Source: DATAYF01 sp036272735
Lineage (GTDB): Bacteria; Chloroflexota; Ktedonobacteria; Ktedonobacterales; Ktedonobacteraceae
Direction: 5' to 3'
Length of the DNA: 8,355 nt
Assembly: GCA_036272735.1 (NCBI GenBank)
Contig: DATAYF010000298.1
Location: forward strand, 1-8,355
A program made the translations under genes and the position numbers. Below are positions 1 to 5,420 of the stretch, piece by piece (the first letter of the stretch is position 1; each line of letters begins with the position of its first letter). The notes below the pieces were generated by a model. It worked only from the letters and a program-made list of their open reading frames with translations. It had not been told where the DNA came from and did no database searches.

Positions 1-238
1 CATTTTTCCTCAATGAAGGTATTTTTATGTTTGCAGGTAAAAAAGTGGGAGCTTTGTCCCTTTACTCATCCATGTAAATATTTCCTACCGACAAACGTGA
101 TATCCTTATGCCAGAATACCACGAGGCGATACATGGCACGATTATCATACGCGCGCGTTCTTATTCCGACTACCAACGCCACTCCGTGGCTAGCGCTGCG
201 CTCAGGTGGTTGGATAAGCAGTAAGGAGAATTTGGAGA
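1..238. other. Upstream region without a supported gene
   Basis: This stretch precedes the glycosyltransferase operon. One frame stays open from the left edge to position 300, but its translation has no recognisable domain and overlaps the well-supported glycosyltransferase by about 60 bp, so I do not call it. I looked for a sigma-70 promoter and found only poor matches, for example TTGTCC at 54-59 followed by TAAATA at 75-80 with a spacer that is too short. The operon promoter may be in here or further left. Confidence 0.5.
223..228 (+). promoter_or_regulatory. Ribosome binding site AAGGAG deciding a TTG start
   Basis: AAGGAG lies 10 nt before the TTG at 239. The reading frame of the glycosyltransferase is closed upstream by a TAA at 215-217, and no ATG or GTG lies between that stop and the conserved N-terminal strand of the enzyme. 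The TTG at 239 is therefore the only start that keeps the whole GT-A fold and has a spaced Shine-Dalgarno sequence. Confidence 0.6.
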
Positions 239-952
239 TTGCAAGCAAAGGAGCGAATCGCCCTTATCATACCGGCATTGAACGAAGAAGAGGCTATTAA
301 GAACGTATTACAAGAGATTCCAGCAGACATAGCAGACTGGGTCATCGTGGTTGATAACGGCAGCACTGATCGTACGGCCGCCATAGCCAGAGCCGCAGGA
401 TCCACGCTTGCCAGCGAGCCGACACGGGGCTATGGAAGAGCTTGCTTCAAAGGGTTTACCACCGCGCTGGAACTGGGTGCCGATGTGGTTGTCTTTATGG
501 ACGGCGATGGTAGCGACGATCCAGCTGACCTGACCATGATGCTCGAACCAGTACTGGTGGGCACGGCCGACCTCGTTATGGGTTCGCGGGTAAACGCACA
601 AGCAGAAAAAGGCGCGATCCCTGCACAGGCCAGGTTGGGAAACTGGCTCGTGAGTCGCACGATTAGCCTGCTCTATGGCGCGCCGGTGCACGATATTGGC
701 TCGTTTCGCGTGCTGCGTAGCATCGCACTCAAGCGTCTCGACATGCGCGAAATGACCTTTGGCTGGCCGGTCGAAATGCTGGTGAAGGCAGCGCGTTCAC
801 ACTACCGCATCGTTGAGCGACCACTGCACTACCGCCGACGGTCACACGGTCAATCCAAGGTGTCGGGGACCATTAGTGGCAGTGTGAAGGCCGCCTATTC
901 TATGCTCAGCACCACTTTACGCTATGTAGGAGCGAAAAGTTTTCATGTCTGA
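239..952 (+). CDS. Family 2 glycosyltransferase, polyprenyl-phosphate mannosyltransferase (DPM1)-like
   Basis: This 237-residue protein is a GT-A fold glycosyltransferase of family GT2. It should transfer a sugar from a nucleotide sugar to an acceptor at the cytosolic face of the membrane; close relatives use polyprenyl phosphate. Visible motifs are IPALNEE (residues 11-17), the nucleotide-binding VVDNGSTDRT (37-46), the metal-binding DGD (88-90) followed by GSDDP, GSR (115-117), GSFR (154-157), FGWPVEM (174-180) and the C-terminal RRSHGQSKVSGT typical of dolichyl-phosphate mannose synthases. No C-terminal membrane helix is present, as in soluble DPM1-type enzymes. Translation starts at a TTG behind AAGGAG. 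The stop overlaps the next gene's start by 8 bp (ATGTCTGA), indicating translational coupling. The sugar and acceptor cannot be read from the sequence; the GT2 partners of TIGR04282 proteins in arsenosugar loci are a looser alternative. Confidence 0.9.
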   Translation: MQAKERIALIIPALNEEEAIKNVLQEIPADIADWVIVVDNGSTDRTAAIARAAGSTLASEPTRGYGRACFKGFTTALELGADVVVFMDGDGSDDPADLTMMLEPVLVGTADLVMGSRVNAQAEKGAIPAQARLGNWLVSRTISLLYGAPVHDIGSFRVLRSIALKRLDMREMTFGWPVEMLVKAARSHYRIVERPLHYRRRSHGQSKVSGTISGSVKAAYSMLSTTLRYVGAKSFHV

Positions 953-1664
953 TACCGCCCTTGTCATCATCGCACGCTATCCCCAGGCTGGACAAACCAA
1001 GACACGGCTGGCACGCAGTATTGGCGATGCCTACACAGCCCAACTCTATCGCGCGTTTGTTACCGACCTGGCGCGCCGCTTTAGTGGACAGGATGATGCG
1101 CTCTTTTGGACCTACTCGCCTGCCGAGGTCGATTACCAGGACTTCATCAGTTCACTCCTGCCGGAGCCGATACCGGTGGTGCGCTGTTTCCCGCAGGAGG
1201 GTCCCGACCTTGGCGCACGCCTGCTCCACGCCTTTCAATACATCCAGGCGCAGGGCTATCAACGTACTATCCTTATCGGCTCGGACTTGCCATACCTGAC
1301 GGAAGATACCATCGTCCAGGCAAAGACAGCACTCGACCACGCCGACGTGGTGCTTGGTCCCGCCAGCGATGGCGGCTACTATCTCATCGCTATGTGTCGC
1401 CCATACGACGTGTTTAGCGGTATTCCCATGAGTACCGCCGTGGTCAATGAGATGACAATAGCAGCCGCACAGCGCCAGGGACTGCGCGTGCACCAACTCG
1501 CGACGTTATTCGATATCGATGAACTGCCGGATCTCCAGCGCCTGTCGCAGATGCTGGACGCGGATAGCACCCTTGCCCCGGCAACGGCAGCCTATTTAGC
1601 AACCATAAGGAAGATATATGAACGCAACGACAGTATTGACCCTACCACGCTCAATTTACATTGA
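945..1664 (+). CDS. TIGR04282/DUF2064 family glycosyltransferase-like protein
   Basis: This 239-residue protein belongs to the TIGR04282 (DUF2064) family, a GT-A/MobA-like nucleotide-sugar-binding fold often annotated as an arsenosugar biosynthesis glycosyltransferase. Diagnostic segments are the N-terminal ARYPQAGQTKTRL (about 10-22, comparable to the KxRL signature of nucleotidyltransferases), QEGPDLGARL (84-93), GSDLPYLT (112-119, in the place of a DxD metal site), the strand ending in GPASDGGYYL (138-147) and DIDELPDL (190-197). AGGAG at 928-932 precedes its ATG, which overlaps the stop of the upstream glycosyltransferase. The last 15 codons overlap the radical SAM gene by 47 bp in another frame. 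Family membership is clear; the real reaction is not established. It could be a glycosyltransferase or a CofC/MobA-style nucleotidyltransferase that activates a headgroup. No arsenic gene is visible nearby, so the arsenosugar label should not be taken literally. Confidence 0.85.
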   Translation: MSDTALVIIARYPQAGQTKTRLARSIGDAYTAQLYRAFVTDLARRFSGQDDALFWTYSPAEVDYQDFISSLLPEPIPVVRCFPQEGPDLGARLLHAFQYIQAQGYQRTILIGSDLPYLTEDTIVQAKTALDHADVVLGPASDGGYYLIAMCRPYDVFSGIPMSTAVVNEMTIAAAQRQGLRVHQLATLFDIDELPDLQRLSQMLDADSTLAPATAAYLATIRKIYERNDSIDPTTLNLH

Positions 1665-2622
1665 ACCAACCAGCCGTTGTAACGAGTTCTGCCAGCAGTG
1701 CCCCAGGACATTGCTGAGTAGAGAAGATGATCGCGACCTCACCTTCGAGGATTTTCGCCGCATCGTGGATCAATTCCCAGAACTCGAACGCGTCGTACTA
1801 CACGGCCTGGGCGAACCGCTGCTCAATAAAGAGCTACCACAGATGGTCCGCTACCTGAAGGAACGCGGCGTCTACGTGCTCTTCAACTCCAATGGTATCG
1901 TCCTGACGGAGAAGAAGGGGCAAGAACTGATTGATGCCGGACTCGACGAATACCGGCTCTCGATGGACGGAGCCACACGCGAGATGTACGCCAAGGTGCG
2001 CGGCGTCGATGCGTTTGAGAAAATATGGCATAATGTCAAAAAGTTCATCGAGCTGCAAAAAGCCCAGAATGCCAGCAAACCTGCCGTCTCGCTCTGGTTT
2101 ACCGCAATGAAGGAGAACCTGCCCGAACTGCCACAACTGGTTGATTTAGCAGCCGACGCAGGCGTCAAAGAAGTGTACCTCCAGCGTCTGGTCTACTTCG
2201 AAGAAGGTCTGGCCTCCTCGAAGCAGGCACTCTTCCGCCGTTCGACGCCAGAAGAGCTAGCGATAGTCAAACAGTGCGAGCAGGATTGTAAGGCGCGCGG
2301 CATTACGTTTAAGGCGGCGGGCGCAACAACACCAATGGAGAGCCTGGTGCGCGACTTTGGGGATCGGCCCTGGTCTGGTTGCAATCGTCCGTACACGCTC
2401 ACCTACATCACATCGAGCGGCAATATCCTCTCGTGCTGCTTCGCGCCCTTCGGGCATCGCAGCGCGCGTGAATATAAAGAGGAGCGCGTGCTGGGCAACA
2501 TTTTCCAGCAGCCCATCGAGGAAATCTGGAATGGGGAACGCTACAACGCCTTCCGCCAGGCATTTGAAAGCGACCATCCTGCCAGGCAATGCTCACAATG
2601 CGGCTTGAATTGGAGCTACTAG
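1618..2622 (+). CDS. Radical SAM enzyme with C-terminal SPASM/twitch domain
   Basis: This 334-residue enzyme has the radical SAM motif CNEFCQQC (C21, C25, C28), which binds the [4Fe-4S] cluster that cleaves S-adenosylmethionine. The SAM-binding GLGEP motif is at 63-67 and the beta-strand motif LSMDGAT at 114-120. The C-terminal part matches the SPASM pattern: C255 in GCNRPY, TYITSSGNILSCC with C273 and C274, LGNIFQQPIEEIWN (292-305), and CSQC (C325, C328). These cysteines are enough for at least one auxiliary iron-sulfur cluster. SPASM enzymes act on peptides (PqqE, AlbA, anSME) and on small carbohydrate or cofactor precursors; the substrate here is unknown. The ATG at 1618 follows AAGGAAG (1607-1613) and lies inside the 3' end of the previous gene, so this is the third member of the operon. 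No precursor-peptide gene is visible downstream, which favours a small-molecule or glycan substrate over a RiPP. That last point is inference. Confidence 0.88.
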   Translation: MNATTVLTLPRSIYIEPTSRCNEFCQQCPRTLLSREDDRDLTFEDFRRIVDQFPELERVVLHGLGEPLLNKELPQMVRYLKERGVYVLFNSNGIVLTEKKGQELIDAGLDEYRLSMDGATREMYAKVRGVDAFEKIWHNVKKFIELQKAQNASKPAVSLWFTAMKENLPELPQLVDLAADAGVKEVYLQRLVYFEEGLASSKQALFRRSTPEELAIVKQCEQDCKARGITFKAAGATTPMESLVRDFGDRPWSGCNRPYTLTYITSSGNILSCCFAPFGHRSAREYKEERVLGNIFQQPIEEIWNGERYNAFRQAFESDHPARQCSQCGLNWSY

Positions 2623-2627
2623 GGACC

Positions 2628-2650
2628 GAGGTGGAGGCTAGCTCCACCTC
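2628..2650. terminator. Hairpin 1 at operon end (possible terminator)
   Basis: A perfect stem, GAGGTGGAG paired with CTCCACCTC, encloses the 5-nt loop GCTAG and starts 5 nt after the radical SAM stop codon. It is well placed to end the operon transcript or protect its 3' end. No T-tract follows on either strand, so a classical intrinsic terminator is not proved. Confidence 0.45.
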
Positions 2651-2653
2651 TAC

Positions 2654-2692
2654 ATACAGGATAGCTAGAGGCTAGCTCTAGCTATCCTGTAT
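2654..2692. terminator. Hairpin 2, perfect 17-bp stem (possible bidirectional terminator)
   Basis: ATACAGGATAGCTAGAG pairs perfectly with its complement across the same loop as hairpin 1, GCTAG (2671-2675). It lies between two convergent genes, so it could block read-through from both sides. There is no U-rich tail in either direction. The 11-nt core GAGGCTAGCTC is identical in both hairpins (2634-2644 and 2668-2678), which suggests duplication or a shared recognition function. Confidence 0.5.
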
Positions 2693-2777
2693 TCCTCCTA
2701 GCGTCGTATAGGCCAAATACAGTTCGGCACGCTTATCCACATGTTTTTTAGGCAGGAGAGACAGAGCTTGCCTCCCT

Positions 2778-2812
2778 CTCGGCCAAACGCACCCACCCTC
2801 GGCCAAACGCAC
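2778..2812. repeat. Two tandem 15-nt direct repeats
   Basis: CTCGGCCAAACGCAC occurs at 2778-2792 and again at 2798-2812, a period of 20 nt with a 5-nt spacer. A shorter relative, GGCCAAA, is at 2711-2717. The pair lies just past the 3' end of the MurJ-family gene. Function is unknown; it could be chance, a slippage product or a protein-binding site. Confidence 0.7.
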
Positions 2813-2822
2813 TCATACGCTT

Positions 2823-4349
2823 TTACACCGTTCCAGTAGCTTGCTCCGGGTCGGCAGCGCGCGCAGCAGCGACGCGTTGCCGCCAGTGCAATAGGCGCTG
2901 CATGCCTTGATCGTGCTTTCTGCGACGCAGCAAGCGCCAGAGCAGGAGCAGGCTCATCAGCACAGCCTCGGCGGTGGCAGAACCAGCCAGGGCCAGCGGC
3001 ACCGCCAGGATAATCATCTCGCCATGAAAGAGCGTTGGCAAAACCATCAGTAAACCTACGCGAGCGACCAGGGCAAAGGTATTGGTGCAGAGCGGCGTAA
3101 ACGCATCTTTTAACGCAAAAAAGCCGTTGGCGAGTAGCATGCCAGCAGCTACGCCAGGCAGCGCGATGGCGTAGCCGAGCAGCGCCAGGTTGGTTAAATC
3201 TGAGGAATGCTGATTAAAGGCCCCGTGCTGAAATAGTAGCAAAATCGTAGGCTTCCCCAACACTGCCAGCACGATAGCGGCAGGCACCGTCAACAGGATT
3301 GACACGCCCATGACCCTCAATACCGTCTGCAACAAACGTACGTAGCGACCCGACGAGGAGAGTAGGGACAACTGTGGTAAGAGCGATTGCCCGATGGCCT
3401 GGCCGATCAGAGCGGCAGGCAGGGCCTGTAGCATATCGGCATTATGTAAAGCTGCCAGACTAGCGGGATCGGGCAAGTACGACGTTACCCGCGTCTCCCA
3501 GATCAAACCGAGGTAGGCCACACCGACAGCGGCGGCGTTGGGTAGTAATAACCGGAGCACTTGCCACAGACCAGGATCGCGTATATCCCAGGTAAAGGTA
3601 TAGCGAAAATGCTGCTTGAACAGGCCGGGAAGCTGCACACCTACCTGCAAAAGCGAGGCCGCCAGCACGCCCCAGGTCGGGCCGTAAATGCCAACTCGCG
3701 GCGAGGCCAGCGTTACTAGCAAACCACCAATCACGCCAAAATTGTAGATCGCAATAGAGAGCGCCGGTAATAAGAATTGACGCTTACTATTCAAACCAGC
3801 CGTTACAATCGTGCCCAACCCCAGGATCAATGGCTGGATCAGCAGGATGCGCGTCAGCGAGGTTGTCAGCGTCTGTTGGGCGGGAGAATAGCCGGGGATG
3901 AGCACACGCGAGACAAAGGCGGGCGCGAAGAACTCACCGAGCAGGACTATCAGCGTCATCGCCACCAACAGCACATTGAAGACCAGGCTCGCCAGTTGCC
4001 AGGCGGCACGTTCTCCATGTTGGCGTTCTTGCGCGAGAAAGACGGGGATGAAGGCACTCGTCAAAGCCCCACCGGCGATCAAATTAAACAGAGTATCGGG
4101 TAAGCGATAGGCGGCGTAGTACGCGTTAGCGGAGGGTCCGGTGCCAAAGACATCGTTAAAAATAACCTGGCGCACAACGCCAAGAGCGCGTGACGTTAAG
4201 AGCGCGAGCATCAAGAGCAACGCCGCTTCCACGATGCTGAAGCGCCGTAGGGAGAACCCATCGCGCAAGCGAAAGTTTTGCAGGCGAAAGCGGAACGTGC
4301 GCCCGCCCCAGGCCCGTTGGCGCGTAGGTATGCTACTCGCCCCGCGCAC
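2823..4349 (-). CDS. murJ: MurJ/MviN-family polyprenyl-linked oligosaccharide flippase, divergent
   Basis: This 508-residue membrane protein belongs to the MurJ/MviN family of the MOP superfamily, whose best-known member flips lipid II across the inner membrane. The N-terminal signature is present at about 52-104: SRALGVVR, VFGTGPSANAYYAAYRLPD, then AGGALTSAFIPVF. I count about 12 hydrophobic helices between residues 38 and 470, followed by a basic tail (WRLLRRRKHD onward), so E. coli helices 13-14 are missing. A basic N-terminal extension of about 36 residues compensates in length. Aligned by eye to E. coli MurJ, R18 and R24 are kept (R54, R60), but D39 is N75, N49 is D85, S263 is A299 and R270 is M306. 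The start is a GTG that overlaps the upstream small gene by 17 bp, with no clear Shine-Dalgarno sequence; an internal start is possible. Family membership is firm, but a lipid II role is doubtful. Confidence 0.85.
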   Translation of the reverse strand: MRGASSIPTRQRAWGGRTFRFRLQNFRLRDGFSLRRFSIVEAALLLMLALLTSRALGVVRQVIFNDVFGTGPSANAYYAAYRLPDTLFNLIAGGALTSAFIPVFLAQERQHGERAAWQLASLVFNVLLVAMTLIVLLGEFFAPAFVSRVLIPGYSPAQQTLTTSLTRILLIQPLILGLGTIVTAGLNSKRQFLLPALSIAIYNFGVIGGLLVTLASPRVGIYGPTWGVLAASLLQVGVQLPGLFKQHFRYTFTWDIRDPGLWQVLRLLLPNAAAVGVAYLGLIWETRVTSYLPDPASLAALHNADMLQALPAALIGQAIGQSLLPQLSLLSSSGRYVRLLQTVLRVMGVSILLTVPAAIVLAVLGKPTILLLFQHGAFNQHSSDLTNLALLGYAIALPGVAAGMLLANGFFALKDAFTPLCTNTFALVARVGLLMVLPTLFHGEMIILAVPLALAGSATAEAVLMSLLLLWRLLRRRKHDQGMQRLLHWRQRVAAARAADPEQATGTV

Positions 4350-4530
4350 TTTTGCGTGGCTTGTACACGTTCAAGCCAATCTTGATATCCTCGCGTTCAG
4401 GGATGGAGACATTACCCTCCGTACTCGCCACCGTCAACGATTTGCCACTGGAAGAGGGGCCAAAATCCTGCTCCAGATCAACGACGATTACCAATTTTGT
4501 GCCCTCTACGTTTAACTGTACATTCTTCAT
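4333..4530 (-). CDS. Small conserved-looking protein of unknown function (65 aa)
   Basis: The 65-residue product starts with MKNVQLNVEG and has alternating hydrophobic and polar residues suggesting a small beta-rich fold. It has a conserved-looking core, SGKSLTVASTEGN (28-40), then IKIGLNVYKP (49-58) and a basic end. I recall similar small proteins annotated as hypothetical in diverse bacteria, but cannot confirm this here. GAGGAG at 4542-4547 lies 11 nt before the ATG, which supports translation. The gene overlaps the MurJ-family gene downstream by 17 bp, so the two are probably co-transcribed and coupled. There is no signal peptide or membrane segment. No function is assigned. Confidence 0.75.
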   Translation of the reverse strand: MKNVQLNVEGTKLVIVVDLEQDFGPSSSGKSLTVASTEGNVSIPEREDIKIGLNVYKPRKSARGE

Positions 4531-4833
4531 GAAATTTTTTGCTCCTCAGCATGTTTACAACACCCGCACAAATTGACAAGCACTGCTATTGCATTTTTTA
4601 GTGTATCATAGTGAGCAGAAGGAGCGAAGGTATCAGACGAAATTTAGTACTTACTCCTTATCCGAACACCTGAGCACGCAGTGCTGGCCACGCTAGTAGG
4701 ATTGGGATGTATGGAATAAGGACTGATAGAGGGGTAATACGAGGTGAGAAATGTGGTATGTACAACAGGAAAAGAGGCCAATGGTATATTCCACGAGCCT
4801 CTTGACGACTACCTTCACTATTGATGATGAACA
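4531..4833. other. Spacer of about 300 bp with an inverted repeat, no gene
   Basis: No supported coding region is present. The stretch should hold the promoter of the small gene/MurJ pair; a TATGAT hexamer on the minus strand (4605-4610) could be a -10 element, but no matching -35 is visible. An imperfect inverted repeat pairs TCCTTATCC (4655-4663) with GGAATAAGGA (4713-4722, one bulged A), and a 5-bp hairpin, AGCAC/GTGCT (4673-4685), lies between its arms. This could be a structured leader or chance. The KGG gene's likely terminator is at the right end. Confidence 0.5.
4770..4803 (-). terminator. Probable terminator of the KGG-protein gene
   Basis: Read on the minus strand, AAGAGGC (4803-4797) pairs with GCCTCTT (4778-4772). 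An inner 3-bp TGG/CCA stem (4782-4784 with 4791-4793) sits above a small internal loop. The outer stem runs into four T residues before CC. It lies 31 nt past the stop of the KGG gene. The short T-tract and internal loop make it a weak intrinsic terminator. Confidence 0.45.
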
Positions 4834-5031
4834 TTACGCCTGAACGCTGTATTTTGAGCGCCGACGACTGATTGAGCCCCCCTTACGTCCAGCGGCTTGA
4901 GCCTCTTCACTCGTCCATTTATGGGCGGTGCCCAGAGCATGGGCAGCTTTACCACCTTTGCTGGCAATTTCTCGCTTTTTATCGCTCGTCATTGACGCAA
5001 AACCTCTACCACGCCCTTTTTGTGCTTCCAT
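4834..5031 (-). CDS. KGG-motif stress-induced protein (65 aa)
   Basis: The 65-residue hydrophilic protein carries two copies of the KGG-type motif (Pfam PF10685 family; relatives include GsiB, YciG and fungal Con-10). The first runs GFASMTSDKKREIASKGGKAAHA with KGG at 25-27. The second runs TSEEAQAAGRKGGSIS with KGG at 50-52. Members are induced by starvation, desiccation, heat or sporulation and behave like small hydrophilins in the cytosol; no enzymatic activity is known. The protein is rich in K, R, G, A and S and ends with SRRRSKYSVQA. The ATG is preceded by the long purine-rich binding site GAGGAGGAAGG, suggesting efficient translation. It appears monocistronic: spacers flank it on both sides and a terminator-like hairpin follows. 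General-stress control would fit the family, but no recognisable stress promoter was found. Confidence 0.9.
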   Translation of the reverse strand: MEAQKGRGRGFASMTSDKKREIASKGGKAAHALGTAHKWTSEEAQAAGRKGGSISRRRSKYSVQA

Positions 5032-5035
5032 TGGT

Positions 5036-5046
5036 CCTTCCTCCTC
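5036..5046 (-). promoter_or_regulatory. Strong ribosome binding site of the KGG gene
   Basis: GAGGAGGAAGG on the minus strand ends 4 nt before the ATG at 5031. Its GGAGG part is spaced about 8 nt from the start. The extended purine run is unusually strong for this window and suggests high translation when the gene is on. Confidence 0.7.
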
Positions 5047-5420
5047 AAAACGTCGTACACTTTGTCTTGATTGAGTTACTACAAGAATACAGATGCATTC
5101 TCAAGCTTCTGTATCTACACCAGCTTTTTAAGGATAGCTGCTCATTTCGACCTTTTCTAAAAGCCTTTTTATTGAGCAGCTAAATATCCCTATATTCAAC
5201 ACGTCTCATCCAATAACTTGGATACAATTGTAACGGTTCCTGTTGTCCTCTTCTATTGTAGACCGGTGAACTTTGCGTAGCGCGGTAAATAGGCAGAGGT
5301 GAAATGATTACCTAAAGCATAACAGCTCAGCAGTGTCAGGACAACCCATATCACAAAACTTTCAGCGTTTTTTAAGGTAAATTTAACTGCCTTTAAGGAA
5401 AGGGACCAGCAATACGGACA
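5047..5420. other. AT-rich spacer of about 370 bp, no gene
   Basis: This stretch lies between the histidine kinase stop and the KGG gene start, both on the minus strand. I see no coding region. It must hold the KGG promoter and the end of the kinase transcript, but neither is clear. The best minus-strand promoter-like pair is TTGAGA, then a 17-nt spacer, then TAGTAA, near 5073-5106; the -10 match is poor. Structural elements are a long inverted repeat (5136-5181), a 6-bp hairpin ATCCAA-TAAC-TTGGAT (5208-5223) and the palindrome TACAATTGTA (5223-5232). Confidence 0.5.
5136..5181. repeat. 9-bp inverted repeat upstream of the KGG gene
   Basis: AGCTGCTCA (5136-5144) and TGAGCAGCT (5173-5181) are perfect complements separated by 28 nt. 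The outer GGAT/ATCC (5132-5135 and 5186-5189) can extend the stem past a 4-nt bulge, and CTTTT/AAAAG can pair inside the loop. It lies about 105-150 nt upstream of the KGG start codon, where it could be a leader structure or an operator. Confidence 0.5.

Noticed and set aside
13..300. Open frame at the left edge on the plus strand
   Set aside because: It has no family-like composition or clear ribosome binding site, and it overlaps the well-supported glycosyltransferase start.
945..1664. Arsenosugar biosynthesis role suggested by the TIGR04282 family name
   Set aside because: No ArsM, ArsS or other arsenic gene is visible, and the radical SAM neighbour has a SPASM-type C-terminus, so the label is not supported here.
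2744..2749. Run of six T residues after the hairpins as an intrinsic terminator tail
   Set aside because: It is more than 50 nt past the second hairpin and has no GC-rich stem directly before it.
2778..2812. CRISPR-like array
   Set aside because: There are only two 15-nt repeats with a 5-nt spacer, far from CRISPR geometry, and no cas gene is present.
4552..4579. Minus-strand TTGTCA-N16-TAAACA as a promoter for the 65-residue gene upstream of the MurJ homologue
   Set aside because: The -10 match is poor and the implied start would fall inside the ribosome binding site.
4573..4609. Plus-strand TTGACA (4573-4578) with TATCAT (4604-4609) as a promoter
   Set aside because: The 25-nt spacer is far too long and no plus-strand gene follows.
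4872..5183. Plus-strand open frame opposite the KGG gene
   Set aside because: It is a shadow of the KGG gene and its upstream spacer, with no ribosome binding site or domain.
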